From the NCBI GenBank assembly GCA_031553045.1, contig JAVBLZ010000007.1, forward strand, positions 1 through 58,779: a DNA stretch of 58,779 nt, given 5' to 3'. The notes below the pieces were generated by a model. The model ran no database searches. It was not told where the DNA came from and worked only from the letters and a program-made list of their open reading frames with translations. Positions 33,889 through 45,800 of this stretch are shown here, piece after piece; positions within the stretch are counted from its first letter, which is position 1, and each line of letters starts with the position of its first letter. This stretch comes from CALXQW01 sp031553045 (GTDB taxonomy: Bacteria; Verrucomicrobiota; Verrucomicrobiia; Opitutales; Intestinicryptomonadaceae). Made by a program: the position numbers and the translations under genes.

Positions 33889-36711
33889 TTATTCAAAATC
33901 TAAAAATTTACTTATGTTGCGGGGCGAAAAACTAAAAAGCTCCTTAAAATAATCCGCCTTTACGTTTAAATCTGGATGCGTGCTATCCGCATCGTCAGAA
34001 GTTCTTGGTAAAAACTCATAGTTATAAATTGAAGCGGAAATTTTCTTTGCTAGCTCCAAAGCTTTTGAATACACATCTTCATCAATTTCCCAGACGTCAA
34101 TTTTTGTTTGCCCTATATTTTTTGGCGCGAGAAAGTAGCCTGTAAAAATTTTTTCCTTGGCATAGCCCATATCTTCCAACGCCCTTTTATACAAAGGTAA
34201 TTGAAGGTCTTTCCAGATGATTTCGCCTTTTTTTTGAGACAAATGTTCCGACATCGCAGGGCTTGAATTTTTTGACAGTTTAAGCTTGTCTATCGTTTTG
34301 TAATCCAGCGCCAAAATGCTGCCGTTTGAATGCTCATCAATTCTATCAATTCTGCCAGAGATTTTGCACTCTTGTTTCTGAGAATTAGCATCTAAATATT
34401 CCAAATTAAAAGATATTTTTTTCTCAGCATGTATTATGCGCCAGCCGGCCAAGGCATGCTGAGATTGCTCTTTTGCGGAAGCGCACAGACGCTCTTTTAA
34501 TGAGTGGATTTGAAACTTTACCTGTGCTGAAAGCTCTGTGCCGAAAGTTTTTTTCACGGCTTTTTCCAGATTGTAAAACAAGATTTTTTCTATCTTAATT
34601 TCATCTGAAAGTGCCGCATTTTCAGGGTTTTTAGCGTAGTCCTCCCAGACTAAATGATAGAGAGAACCAAATGACATATCATTCATCTGCATCAATGAGG
34701 CGTCAAAATCACGCATCTTTAAAACATATTGTAAATAAAACCTGAACGGACAATTTATATAGGCTTTAAAGCAAGTGGGGCTGAGGCTTTTGGGCAATTC
34801 ACACTTTCGTATTTTAAGCCGCCAAGGGGCAAAAAATGAAGGGTTGAGGGCCTCTATCGAAGTGAGTTTAAAGAATTTGTCTATGACCTCTGGCAATTCT
34901 TGTTTATCCACCGCCAAAAGCAATTTTGACGGGCTTAAAACATCGCCATTGAGATTCTTTCTTGGACAGCAAAATTTTGCGGAAAAACCGGCGGCACTTC
35001 TGGAATCTGCAAGAGATTTTAACATAAATGCGTCTCTTGCGTAGCGAATTTCAGAAGATACAAGCCCGAGGGCTTTTCTTAAAGAGGGCGTAAGAAAACC
35101 GTCTGGAGGAAAAGCTTCCGGAAGTATTCCGCTATTGACGTCGCAAACAATAAGCCTTGGGGCTTGCGACCAATAAATTTCAATCCAATTTTGAAGCGCA
35201 ATGGCGTTTGAAGATTTTTTGGCGTCATAAATTTTACGATCAAAATCGGAAAGCACTATATCCAAGACATCTTCTTTATCCAAAATATTTAGATAATCTT
35301 GGGGGAGGCTTGCCAGCTTTAAAAGCGCCTCTTTTAGACATTCCAAAGACTCCTGCGCCATTTTGTCGGCTTCAATATTTTCGGAAAAAAGCTCTTCAAA
35401 AAAATCCGCAAACGCTTCTGGAAGCATGATATTTGGGGCATTGCAAAGAGTGTCGAAAAGATTTTTCAGATACAAAAATATCTTTTGCACACCCTCACAC
35501 TTGCCTGCCGACGCAATTTCAAAAGCGGCAGATATGTTTTGCGGCAAGTGTTCTGCGGCAAATTCATCCAGCAAATTTATCACGGAAATTTGTGTTAAGC
35601 CGGATCTGCTTGAAAGTTTTTTTAAGAGAATGGGAAAGCGCAAAAGCTTGATTAAATTTTTAAAACTTTTGTTCAATAAATATTCTTTGAGCTCAGCCAA
35701 AAATGCAAAAACATAGGCCTCTGAAAGCCGCATGCCTTCAGGATTATATGAGTTTATATTGCGGCTTTGCAAAGCGTCTTTAATATGCCCCATGGAATTT
35801 TTTTCATCGCAGGCAATGCCAAAAACTTTAAACGCAACATTAGTGTATGGTGCAAGTTCTTGAGAAACAAATTCAGACTGTTCTTCCAGACTTGAAAAAG
35901 CATATACATCTTTTTGCGAAACCAAATTAACACGGTCAAGCCAGACCGATGACGGCCGCCCCCACTCATCAAAATCTGAACTCGAAGACGGGCTCGAAGC
36001 TATGACGCAATAGATATCAACACCAGCAACACGCTTTAAAATGTTTATAAAAATGTCTGTAAGCGTTGGGGTGAAAAGTATATAAATTTTTTTGTAGTTC
36101 AAAAATTTTGGAGCTTCCGCCAACTTGTTTTGCAAAGATTCCAACACGTCGCATTTGCCTAGTTTTGCAAGATGAGATTTGTAAAGCCCCTCAAGCCGAG
36201 AAAGCGCACGCCATCTTGAAGCCTCTCCTTCAAATTCACGCCTTTTGGCGAGAGAAGATATTTCTAAAAAATTCTCAGAAAGCGTAGATTTTAAATTTTC
36301 CAATGTTCTAAAAAAATTTAAAAAATCTATTTTATCAGGAACATTTTCAGGAAAAATTTCCGCCAAAGACTCGCCACCTAAATCCGCCAAAGCCTTGCGC
36401 CAAGAGCTGTATTTTTCAAAAGCGTTTGGCAAATTTGAATCTTGATACAGCTTTGCAATCAAGTCTTCAGAAGTTGCGACATTTAATGAAAGCAAAGCAT
36501 CCGCACCAGCCTGAGAGAACTTGGAAATCAACCCTTCTTTAAGCGTTTTTACCGCCTGACGAGTTGGAACTATAAATAAAGTATCCGAAAAATCCACAGC
36601 CGCAACACCGGAAATCCCATCTGAAAATTCTGAAAAAATAAACTCTTTAGCAAGCGTTGGTATTGCTTGCTTCGGCTCTAAAAAAATGAGTTTTGCTGTG
36701 TTAAGATTCAT
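33889..36711 (-). CDS. AddB/RexB-like PD-(D/E)XK nuclease subunit
   Basis: A 940-residue partner of the AddA-like gene downstream. The N-terminal part is helicase-like but lacks a good Walker A. The C-terminal nuclease begins near CFKAYINCPFRFYLQYVLK, followed by MSFGSLYHLVWEDY (the H in the G-x-H motif) and ILALDYKTID (D803, K805). The family's iron-sulphur cluster needs three cysteines C-terminal to the nuclease core; none is visible there, so the cluster is probably absent. The gene is divergent from the rhamnosidase gene. Confidence 0.82.
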   Translation of the reverse strand: MNLNTAKLIFLEPKQAIPTLAKEFIFSEFSDGISGVAAVDFSDTLFIVPTRQAVKTLKEGLISKFSQAGADALLSLNVATSEDLIAKLYQDSNLPNAFEKYSSWRKALADLGGESLAEIFPENVPDKIDFLNFFRTLENLKSTLSENFLEISSLAKRREFEGEASRWRALSRLEGLYKSHLAKLGKCDVLESLQNKLAEAPKFLNYKKIYILFTPTLTDIFINILKRVAGVDIYCVIASSPSSSSDFDEWGRPSSVWLDRVNLVSQKDVYAFSSLEEQSEFVSQELAPYTNVAFKVFGIACDEKNSMGHIKDALQSRNINSYNPEGMRLSEAYVFAFLAELKEYLLNKSFKNLIKLLRFPILLKKLSSRSGLTQISVINLLDEFAAEHLPQNISAAFEIASAGKCEGVQKIFLYLKNLFDTLCNAPNIMLPEAFADFFEELFSENIEADKMAQESLECLKEALLKLASLPQDYLNILDKEDVLDIVLSDFDRKIYDAKKSSNAIALQNWIEIYWSQAPRLIVCDVNSGILPEAFPPDGFLTPSLRKALGLVSSEIRYARDAFMLKSLADSRSAAGFSAKFCCPRKNLNGDVLSPSKLLLAVDKQELPEVIDKFFKLTSIEALNPSFFAPWRLKIRKCELPKSLSPTCFKAYINCPFRFYLQYVLKMRDFDASLMQMNDMSFGSLYHLVWEDYAKNPENAALSDEIKIEKILFYNLEKAVKKTFGTELSAQVKFQIHSLKERLCASAKEQSQHALAGWRIIHAEKKISFNLEYLDANSQKQECKISGRIDRIDEHSNGSILALDYKTIDKLKLSKNSSPAMSEHLSQKKGEIIWKDLQLPLYKRALEDMGYAKEKIFTGYFLAPKNIGQTKIDVWEIDEDVYSKALELAKKISASIYNYEFLPRTSDDADSTHPDLNVKADYFKELFSFSPRNISKFLDFE

Positions 36712-36804
36712 TAAGTTTGTCTTGAATATGTTGCACGCAACATATAGATTTTTACCTCATTGGGGAATACTATTGCCTAACCATACCAAATCAAGAAATA
36801 GATT

Positions 36805-39570
36805 ATGAAAAAATTAAATTTAATATCCGCCGCATTTTTCTTTTCTGCGCTTGCCGCATTTTCAGGGCAAAAACCAGAATCTTTAAGCGTTTGCGATTTC
36901 CAACAAAACCCCCTTGGGATGAATTTAGAGCCTCTTACATTTAGCTGGAAATTACCTGAAAGCCCCCGCCCCATTTATCAAAGCGCTTACAGAATCGTGG
37001 TTGCAACAAATGCGCAAGCTCTTGAAAAATTCCCAGACGTGTGGGATTCCGGCAAAGTTAAGAGCAATCAAAATTTGCACATCCCTTATGGTGGACGCAA
37101 AGTCCTATCTACAGAAAAACTTTTATGGAAAGTCATGTTCTGGGATGATGCCGATAATGCCTCGGAATGGTCGCAAACAAACAGTCTTGAGGCTGGATTG
37201 ACAGATATGTCTGAATGGAAAAATGCGGATTGGATTAAAACCTCCGTCGGCAAAATTTTTATCAACGACAGAATGATGCCCTGCATTTTTAGAAAAGAAT
37301 TTTCAGTCGAAAAAAAGATAGCAAAGGCAAGGCTTTACATAGCAAGCAGAGGCATATTTGAGGCGCACCTAAACGGCAAAAAAATTGGCGATGAATTTTG
37401 GGGAACCGGTTGGACAGATTATAAAAAAAGAGTGCAATCAAACACCTATGATGTAACAAATATGCTGAATGACGGCGCAAACGCCTTGGGCTTAACCCTC
37501 GCCGATGGATGGTTTTCGGGCAGCATGACCTGGGGCAATAAAGAATGTTTTTACGGTAAACGCCCTGAAATAATAGCCGTTTTAATAATCACATTTGCAG
37601 ACGGCTCTGTAAAAAAAATCAATACGGACAATACTTGGAAAAATGCAAAAAGCGCAATCCTCGCAGCCGATATCTATGACGGCGAAGCCTATGACGCAAG
37701 GCTGGAAGAAAATATTTTGGGCTGGGACAAAACGGGTTTTGACGATTCAAAATGGCTCAATGCCGATGTCGCAAACAGGCAAATTGCCGAAGCCAAAGGC
37801 GAATCTCTCATAGAACCACGACGAAATACGCCCATACGTACAATACAAACTTTAAAGCCCATTAGCGTTAAAAATCCAAAAAGCGGCGTTTATATTTTTG
37901 ACTTCGGACAGAATCTGGTGGGCAGTATCAATATGGCCTTGAAAGCGCCACGCAACACGGTTTTAAAAATACGCTATGCGGAAATGCTCAATGACGACGG
38001 CTCTTTATATACGGAAAACTATCGCACAGCAGACTCTACGGACTATTACATTTTCAAGGGGGAAAGCCTCGAAAAATGGACGCCCTCTTTCACGTATCAC
38101 GGCTTCAGATATGTTGAATTTAGCGGTCTGCCAGATGAAAGCGATGTAGATGAAAATTCTTTGACGGCGCTTGTATGGCACAATGATATGAAGCAAATCG
38201 GCAAATTTTCCACCTCAAACAATTTGATAAACAAATTGCAAAGCAACATAATCTGGGGGCAAAAAGGCAACTTCTTCTCCACCCCGACAGACTGCCCTCA
38301 AAGAGACGAAAGGCTTGGCTGGACGGGCGATGCGCAAGTATTTGCGCCTACCGCCGCTTTCAATTTTGACGTAAGCGCATTTTTCAGAAAATGGACTTTA
38401 GATTTAAGAGACGCACAAAGACCAAACGGCTCTTTCCCATCCTTAGCTCCCGCCGTAGCAGGCGGAGATGGCGGACCGGCTTGGGCGGATGCAGGCGTGA
38501 TAGTGCCTTGGGTAAACTACCTTGCATACGGCGATAAAAATTTCTTGAGTGAAAATTATGAAGCCATGAAACTCTTTATTGCCTACATGAAAAAGGATTC
38601 TACCGACTATATCCGCAGAGACTTAGGCTACGGAGACTGGCTGCAACCATACGCAGAAAACCCCCGTAATACGGATACTCCAAGAGATTTAATTGCAACC
38701 GCATACTTTGCCTACTCCGCAAAACTTACTTCAAAAATAGCCCTTATATTGGATAAAAAAGAAGACGCAAAATATTTTGAAGACCTCTCAAAAAATGTGG
38801 CGGAAGCTTTCACAAAAAAATTCGTGGATGAAAATTGCATTGTCGGCAAAGATTCTCAAACCGCATATTTGCTGGCGCTAGCCTTTGATTTGCTGCCTGA
38901 AGAAAAACGCCAGCAAGCCTTAGACAATCTGATTAAAGCAATAGAAAAAGCGGGCGGACATTTGCGGACGGGATTTGTGGGCACGCCCCTTTTGGCAAAT
39001 GTCCTGACGAGGTTTGGCAAAAGCCAAGAGGCATATAAACTGCTTCTCAAAGAAAGCTATCCATCTTGGATATTTTCTATAAACCAAGGCGCAACAACCA
39101 TGTGGGAAAGATGGAATAGTTACAGCAAAAAAGACGGCTTCGGCTCTGCGGGAATGAACTCTTTTAACCACTACGCTTACGGCGCAATAGGTCAATGGAT
39201 GTACGAAAAAATCGGCGGTTTTGAAACTTCACAAGCCGCCCCTGCCTACAAAGAAACCATATTTGCGCCGGAACTTGGCGGCGGATTCACAAGCGCCAGC
39301 GCCCAGCTAGAGTCTCCCTACGGGCTTATTAAATCTGAATGGAAAATTCAGGACAAAATATTTGTGTGGAATATTACCATAGCCCCAAATACTTCAGGCA
39401 AAATAGTATTCCCCACAGATTCCGTTAAAAATATTTCGGCGGGAAATATGTCCATACAAGAGTGGGCGTCTAAGCACAATCTTTTGATAGATGTCTGCAA
39501 ATCAAGCGGCAGGATTGTCCTGAAAAACGTACCCAATTCAAAGTACGAATTTAAAGTCAAACTAAACTAA
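36805..39570 (+). CDS. GH78 alpha-L-rhamnosidase, secreted
   Basis: A 921-residue enzyme that removes terminal alpha-L-rhamnose from polysaccharides or glycosides. Signal peptide: NLISAAFFFSALAAFS. N-terminal beta-domains include a carbohydrate-binding-like region (LYIASRGIFEAHLNGKKIGDE..GWTDYKKR). The (alpha/alpha)6 catalytic domain has the signature TDCPQRDERLGWTGDAQ with D496 and the probable general acid E502, and later GYGDWL, TMWERW and FNHYAYGAIGQW. The C-terminal beta-sandwich follows. The length is typical. It is the first gene of the glycan locus; two GH106-type genes follow after 18 and -1 bases. Confidence 0.95.
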   Translation: MKKLNLISAAFFFSALAAFSGQKPESLSVCDFQQNPLGMNLEPLTFSWKLPESPRPIYQSAYRIVVATNAQALEKFPDVWDSGKVKSNQNLHIPYGGRKVLSTEKLLWKVMFWDDADNASEWSQTNSLEAGLTDMSEWKNADWIKTSVGKIFINDRMMPCIFRKEFSVEKKIAKARLYIASRGIFEAHLNGKKIGDEFWGTGWTDYKKRVQSNTYDVTNMLNDGANALGLTLADGWFSGSMTWGNKECFYGKRPEIIAVLIITFADGSVKKINTDNTWKNAKSAILAADIYDGEAYDARLEENILGWDKTGFDDSKWLNADVANRQIAEAKGESLIEPRRNTPIRTIQTLKPISVKNPKSGVYIFDFGQNLVGSINMALKAPRNTVLKIRYAEMLNDDGSLYTENYRTADSTDYYIFKGESLEKWTPSFTYHGFRYVEFSGLPDESDVDENSLTALVWHNDMKQIGKFSTSNNLINKLQSNIIWGQKGNFFSTPTDCPQRDERLGWTGDAQVFAPTAAFNFDVSAFFRKWTLDLRDAQRPNGSFPSLAPAVAGGDGGPAWADAGVIVPWVNYLAYGDKNFLSENYEAMKLFIAYMKKDSTDYIRRDLGYGDWLQPYAENPRNTDTPRDLIATAYFAYSAKLTSKIALILDKKEDAKYFEDLSKNVAEAFTKKFVDENCIVGKDSQTAYLLALAFDLLPEEKRQQALDNLIKAIEKAGGHLRTGFVGTPLLANVLTRFGKSQEAYKLLLKESYPSWIFSINQGATTMWERWNSYSKKDGFGSAGMNSFNHYAYGAIGQWMYEKIGGFETSQAAPAYKETIFAPELGGGFTSASAQLESPYGLIKSEWKIQDKIFVWNITIAPNTSGKIVFPTDSVKNISAGNMSIQEWASKHNLLIDVCKSSGRIVLKNVPNSKYEFKVKLN

Positions 39571-39588
39571 ATTTAACAGACCAAAACC

Positions 39589-42500
39589 ATGTTAAAAATT
39601 TTTCAGAAAAAATTTATAATATCATTTGCATTTATAGGTGCGTCGCTTTGTTTTGCAACTATGCAAAAGCCCGCAAAGCCTGAAATTTCAATCAATCCAA
39701 AGCTGTTTGAAAATCCGCCTGCGGAATTTAGAGTGTCTCCATTTTATTCATGGAACGACACCCTTGAGCCTGAAGAAATCAGAGAGCAACTTAAATTTTT
39801 TAAAAATGCCGGCTGGGGTGGAATGTTTCTGCACGCAAGAGACGGCTTGTTGACGCCTTATATGGGTGAAGGCTGGTTTAAGGCTGTCGATACCGCCATT
39901 GAGGAATCAAGAAAACTTGGAATGCTTGTGTATCTTTACGATGAAGACAAATGGCCGAGCGGAACAAGCGGCAGCAGAGTCCCGCTTGCCGACGAATCTT
40001 TTAGGCAGAAGGTTCTATTGGCAAGAGGTGTCGGCGAAAAAGCCCCAGAACAGGCGATTAAATTTGGAGAGCCTATGGGCGATTTGCAAATTTACACAAT
40101 GACAATGCCCTTGGGGTCTTTTGGTCCAAATGCCGCAACTTATGCAGACACCATGTATGACAAGGCCGTAAAAAAATTCATCGAAGAAGCTTATGAACCC
40201 TACTTCAAACGCTACGGAAAAGATTATGGTACGCTTATCCCTGCGCAATTCACGGATGAACCCGCCTGCGTCTATGCTTGGGCGTCGAGAGGTACAATAG
40301 CCTACTCTACGGAAATTTTTGCCGAGTTTAAAAAGTTTCACGGATATGATGCCGAGCCGCATCTTAGCAAGCTTTTTAGGGATGAAGAAAACGCCGAAGC
40401 CTTCAGATTGGATTGGTATGACACCACATTCAAAATGTTTGAGCTTAACTACACAAAACAAATTGCGGACTGGTGCAAAGCCCACGGCATAGCCTTTACG
40501 GGGCACTTTTTGTTTGAAAATGAGTTGGTGCGCCAGCAGTCGGCGGGCAATAGAATTATGCCAAATTATCGCCACATGCAAATACCAGGCATAGACCACT
40601 TAAAGCGTCAGATTTATGAAAGATGCACGGCAAAGCAGGTGCAAAGCGTGGCGCACCAATACGGGAAACCCCGCATTGTTACTGAACTTTACGGCGCAGC
40701 AGGCCCGTCTTTAAATTTTGAAGACCGCAAGTGGATTGCGCTCCAACAAATTTCTCTTGGGGCAAATCTTTTAAATACTCACATGGCAATGTATTCTCTT
40801 GCGGGGCTCAGGAAGCGAGATTATCCGCAGCATATATCGTATCAACAACCTTGGTTTAAAGTTAACAAATACCTTGATGAGCCGCTTGCCAGACTCTGTT
40901 ACGCAATGAGCAAAGGCGTGTATGATGCCGAAGGTATTTTGCTTTTACACCCCCATGAAACCGCCGCCGCACTCTGGAAAGTAAAGGTTGAAGAATCTAA
41001 CGCCGGCGACTCTCTTTACAGAAATTCGGCAACTTTAGATAGTGTAGAAAAAATCACACAGTATGAAAAAGCATACCAAAAAATTAATGATGTGCTCATA
41101 GAAAACAGAATTGGCTATGACATCGGGGATGAGCTTATCCTCGACGAAGACGCCTATATTAAAGCGGGCGCAATAGTTGTAAAAAACGCAAGTTATGACA
41201 CGGTAATATTGCCTGCAATGTTCACGATTCGCACTTCCACATTCCAACTTCTTAAAGAATTTAAGGATGCGGGCGGTAAAATTTTCAAGACGCCGAATGC
41301 ACCCACCCATATAGACGGAATTAAAAGCGACGAACTTATAGCATGGCTTGACGGAATACCTGAGGCTGATTTTGAAACGTTGCCAAAGCTTGTCAGAGAC
41401 GCAAAACCCGCCCCTTTGGAATTGAAAAATATCAAAAGCGGAAACGCAAATCTGCTCTGGAGTCATCTGAGAAATTTGGAGGATTCCACCCGCATTGCGC
41501 TTGTTTCAAACCTTGACAGATTTAAGAATTTTGAGGGCGAAGTCATATTTAAAGGCGGATATTCAAGCGCTGTAAAATTTGATTTCTCTACGGGAAAAGT
41601 TGAGCAAATCTACTCCAAAAAAATCGGCGAAGATTTGATTGTGCCCTTAAAAGTTAACATCGCAGACGCCGCTTTAATCCTGCTTCAAAACACTCCTAAC
41701 AAAATTTTGAAGCAGACAAAAAATCTGCAAATCAGCCATCAATATCTGGAAAATTGGGCGGTAAAGAGATTGGAAGACAATGTCCTTAACCTAGACTACG
41801 CAAGCTTTATAGAGCTTACGCCAGAAGGCCCTAGAACTTGCGCAGATTTGCCCGTTTCTGAAATTCAAACCTATCTAAATTCAAAACGCTACAAAGGCTC
41901 TTTATTTTTAACATACAAATTTACAGCGAAAGATTTTTCTTTGAATCGCAAAATGCGCTTGGTGATTGAGCACCCAGAGCGCTGCAGCTTGATTAGAATA
42001 AACGGACGTGAAATTACTTATGACAATCTACCCTACTGGAAAGATGTGCGTTGGCTGCCAATAGACATTACCGGCCTCGTTAAAGATGGCGAAAATCATA
42101 TAGATTTAGCGTACGCAAATTTTGAATCCGCAAACCCACAAGCCGCCGAATCTGGCTACGCAAAGCACGGCACTGAAATAGAGAGTCTTTTCATCGTAGG
42201 AGATTTTAGCGTTGAAGGCGAATTTTCTGCCGCAAAAGTCAGCGCAGAATTTAAAGAGTTTGGAGTGCCAGAGCCGAAAGCGCACGCATTAAAGCGCTCG
42301 TCTATATTTTTGACAGACCCAAAGCCCCTAAAAATGGGCGACGCCACGCTTGGAGGTCTGCCCTTCTACGCAGGCGCAATAGAGTATTCAAAACAAATTT
42401 TAGATTTTAAAGCGCCCGCAAAATCACGCATAATTTTAAGTTTGGAAAAACTAGAAGCCTGCGTTGCTGAAGTAATGGTTGGAGATGCCACGGTCGATAT

Positions 42501-42810
42501 ACTTTACGGCAGCAAGTTAAGTTGCGACATTACAGACTATCTAAAAAATCCTCGTGAAGAAATTAAGATTGTGCTCTACCCAACCTTGCGCAATTTGCTT
42601 GGCCCACACCACACGATAGACGCCGATTTGGCGTTTGTAAGTCCTGCACATTTTTCAGCAAAATTAAATGCGCCAAACCATATCAAGCGCTTTGAAGTCC
42701 TCCAAAAATGGGCGGCGGGCGATACTCCTGAAAATTGGGATGACAACTATAAACTTCTGGCGTTCGGCTCTGTCGGAAAAATCTCTATAACCGTTTTAAT
42801 TGAAAAGTAA
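39589..42810 (+). CDS. GH106-type alpha-L-rhamnosidase-like glycosidase (soluble)
   Basis: A 1073-residue protein with a Sec signal (FIISFAFIGASLCFA, then TMQ) and no lipobox. The N-terminal domain has the GH106-type opening FRVSPFYSWNDTLEPEEI, GGMFLHARDGLLTPYMGEGWF and YLYDEDKWPSGTSG, followed by the conserved acidic segments QFTDEPA and VTELYGAAG that are candidate catalytic or calcium-binding regions. The C-terminal half has jelly-roll modules (RLVIEHPERCSLIRINGREI). Family enzymes cleave alpha-L-rhamnosyl links in rhamnogalacturonan. It is paralogous to the next gene along its whole length. The start has no Shine-Dalgarno site. The substrate is inferred from the GH78 neighbour. Confidence 0.8.
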   Translation: MLKIFQKKFIISFAFIGASLCFATMQKPAKPEISINPKLFENPPAEFRVSPFYSWNDTLEPEEIREQLKFFKNAGWGGMFLHARDGLLTPYMGEGWFKAVDTAIEESRKLGMLVYLYDEDKWPSGTSGSRVPLADESFRQKVLLARGVGEKAPEQAIKFGEPMGDLQIYTMTMPLGSFGPNAATYADTMYDKAVKKFIEEAYEPYFKRYGKDYGTLIPAQFTDEPACVYAWASRGTIAYSTEIFAEFKKFHGYDAEPHLSKLFRDEENAEAFRLDWYDTTFKMFELNYTKQIADWCKAHGIAFTGHFLFENELVRQQSAGNRIMPNYRHMQIPGIDHLKRQIYERCTAKQVQSVAHQYGKPRIVTELYGAAGPSLNFEDRKWIALQQISLGANLLNTHMAMYSLAGLRKRDYPQHISYQQPWFKVNKYLDEPLARLCYAMSKGVYDAEGILLLHPHETAAALWKVKVEESNAGDSLYRNSATLDSVEKITQYEKAYQKINDVLIENRIGYDIGDELILDEDAYIKAGAIVVKNASYDTVILPAMFTIRTSTFQLLKEFKDAGGKIFKTPNAPTHIDGIKSDELIAWLDGIPEADFETLPKLVRDAKPAPLELKNIKSGNANLLWSHLRNLEDSTRIALVSNLDRFKNFEGEVIFKGGYSSAVKFDFSTGKVEQIYSKKIGEDLIVPLKVNIADAALILLQNTPNKILKQTKNLQISHQYLENWAVKRLEDNVLNLDYASFIELTPEGPRTCADLPVSEIQTYLNSKRYKGSLFLTYKFTAKDFSLNRKMRLVIEHPERCSLIRINGREITYDNLPYWKDVRWLPIDITGLVKDGENHIDLAYANFESANPQAAESGYAKHGTEIESLFIVGDFSVEGEFSAAKVSAEFKEFGVPEPKAHALKRSSIFLTDPKPLKMGDATLGGLPFYAGAIEYSKQILDFKAPAKSRIILSLEKLEACVAEVMVGDATVDILYGSKLSCDITDYLKNPREEIKIVLYPTLRNLLGPHHTIDADLAFVSPAHFSAKLNAPNHIKRFEVLQKWAAGDTPENWDDNYKLLAFGSVGKISITVLIEK

Positions 42811-45800
42811 TGAAAATTGAAAATATAAAAATTTATGCAGCTTCTGCAATTCTATTGGCCGCTTTATGCGCTTGTAAAACTACTGATACAAAAATGTCGG
42901 CAAGCGTGCGCTCTGAATTTGATTTTGAGAAATTCCAAAATCCAAGCAACGACTTCAGGGCGATACCCTTCTGGAGCTGGAATGAAGAAATGCGCCCCGA
43001 CGAAATCCGTAAGCAAATAGACTTAATTGAGCAAGGCGGTTGGGGCGGTGCATTTGTACACAGCAGGGTTGGGCTCACAATCCCCTACTTGGGCGACGAC
43101 TGGTTCAAAGCGGTGGACGCCACAATAGACGAATGTAAAAAAAGAAATCTTAAAGTTTTTCTTTACGACGAAGACAAGTGGCCAAGCGGGTTTAGCGGCG
43201 GCACCGTGCCTTTGGCGAATGAAAACTTTAGAGATAAAGCGCTTATCGCAAGACCCATTGGAGCAAAGATTCCGCAAAATTGCACGCCCATCGGCAAGCC
43301 TTTTGGCGGCACGCAAATCTACAAGTGGATAGCGCCTCTTGGGCATCCGCAATTCAACGGCACAAGCTCCGTTGACAGAATGTCGAAAGATGCAATGGCA
43401 AAATTTATTGAAGACGCCTATGAGCCTTATTACAAACGCTATTCAAAATATTACGGCAATGTGATTACCTCCGAATTTACCGACGAACCTTGCGCCCTAT
43501 TTCGTTCCGGCGCACCCTTGGGGGCGGTTGCATTTTCTACAGACAGTTTTGCAGAATTTCAAAAAGAATACGGTTACGACGCAAAAGAGCATCTGCAAAA
43601 AATCTTTGACGATGTGGAGGGTGCGCAACGATTCAGAATACACTGGTACAAACTCAACGACAAGATGTTTGAGCTTAACTACACAAAACAAATCGGCGAC
43701 TGGTGCGCAAAGCACAATATAGATTTAACAGGCCATATGATGGCGGAAGGCACGCCCTTTAGAATGCGCTTTTGGGGCAACAGCGTAATGCAAAATTATA
43801 GGCACATGCAAGTTCCTGGCGTGGATTTTTTGGGAAGAAAAAATTCTGAACAAATCACCGCAAAGCAATGCCAGAGTGTCGTAAATCAATATGGCAAAAA
43901 GCGCATGCTTACAGAGCTCTACGGTGTTGCTGGCGGAAGTTTAACTTTTGAGGATAGACAATGGATAGGCCTGCATCAAATAGTTTTGGGCGCAAATTTG
44001 CTCAATCCGCATCTTTCTTTATACACAATGTCGGGCTGCAGGAAGAGAGATTATCCGCAGAACATATTTTATCAACAGTCTTGGTGGACACTCAATAGAG
44101 AACTGGATATTCCGCTTGCGAGGCTTTGTTACGCAACAAGTCTGGGAAAATACAATGCGGATGTTTTAGTCATACATCCGGAAGCTTCAATAGCGGCGCT
44201 CTGGAAGCCCGAAGGCGTGGGTATGAAAAGCGATACGGATACAACCCCCTATAACGCAAATTCCGCCCTAGACCTTGTAAAACCAGATTCAAAGGCGGCC
44301 ATACTTCCCATTGAAGACGCCATACAAAAGCTAAGTGTAGATTTAATTTCCGCACAAATAGCCTATGACTTTGGCGATGAAACTATCATGAAAGATATAG
44401 CAAGCGTTGAAGACGGAAAAATAAAACTCGGGCAAATGTCGTATTCTGTGGTGATTTTACCCGCCATGGAAACGCTGCGTCCAAGCACTTTTAAATTGCT
44501 CAAAGATTTTAAATCAGGCGGCGGCAAAATTTTAAAACACACAATTTATCCGATAAAAATAGACGGGGAAATCAATGAGGAGCTTAAAGAATTCATCGCT
44601 CAAATACCTACTTATGCAACAGAGCGCATGCCTGAAGAAATATCAAAGCTGATACAAAACCCCTTAAAAATATCAAGATTGGACGAAGGCATTGCGCAAA
44701 ATATTTGGACACAAGTCCGAGATTTAAAAGACGGTTCACGCCTTGCGCTGATTGTAAACCAAGATAGAAACAAAGCCTTTGCAGGCGAATTTGCCTTCTC
44801 AGGAAACTTCAAAAGAATAAGGCTCTTAGACCATCTTAGCGGACAATCAAAAGAAGTTTTTGCGGAAAATAAAAATGGGCAACTGCTTCTTAATGCGGAA
44901 GTGCCGCAAGCGGGCGCAAAGCTATATTTGCTGGACAATGCCTCACCTGAGGGCTCTAAAGAAAACTTCTCGGAAATTAAGGAATTTATCTTTGAAAAAA
45001 TCTCGGCAAAAATATTGGATGAAAACTCTCTGGCACTTGACTATGCAAGTTGGACACAATCCTTAGATAAATCAAAACTCAGCAAGGGAAGCGTACCCGT
45101 GCTTGAAATACAAAGGTTTTTAAACAGCGCAAAATATGACGGCCCGCTAACACTGCAATACAAATTCAAAACAAAAAAACTGGATGCGCCAAAGAATCTC
45201 AAGCTTGTAATAGAATATCCGGAGCGTTGTAGAATTTTTATAAATTCCAAAGAAGTGAAGTATGCACAGTTGCCATATTGGCGCGACATACGCTGGTATC
45301 CCATAGATATCACACCATTTATAACAGAAGGTGAAAACACAATCACCCTTGAGTATGCAAATTTTGAATACGGAGACGTTGCTGTCTATAAGCCCGAAAA
45401 ACGCCGCTATGGCACTGAAATAGAAGCCATTTACCTTGTCGGAGATTTTAGCGTCAATACCGAAACCACGGGCAACCACCCAATCTCGGCAATGCTGAAA
45501 TCCAAAAAATTGCCCATTTATGAACAGAATGTAATCATTGCCGAAAGTATGTATATCACAAACCCTGATCCTGTGGAATTTGGAGATGTGTCCATACAAG
45601 GTCTGCCGCATTATACTGGCAGATTGGAATATAAGTTCTCTCTGCCCAACGATGATTCTGGAAGTAAAAAAATCATGCTATGCTTTGAAAAGTTAGACAC
45701 TTCCGTTGCAGAAATTTTTGTTGACGGCAAAAGAGTCGGGGCGCTTTTTGCACATCCGTATTCTCTGGATATAACAGCGTTTGCAAAGCCGCAAGCCGAA

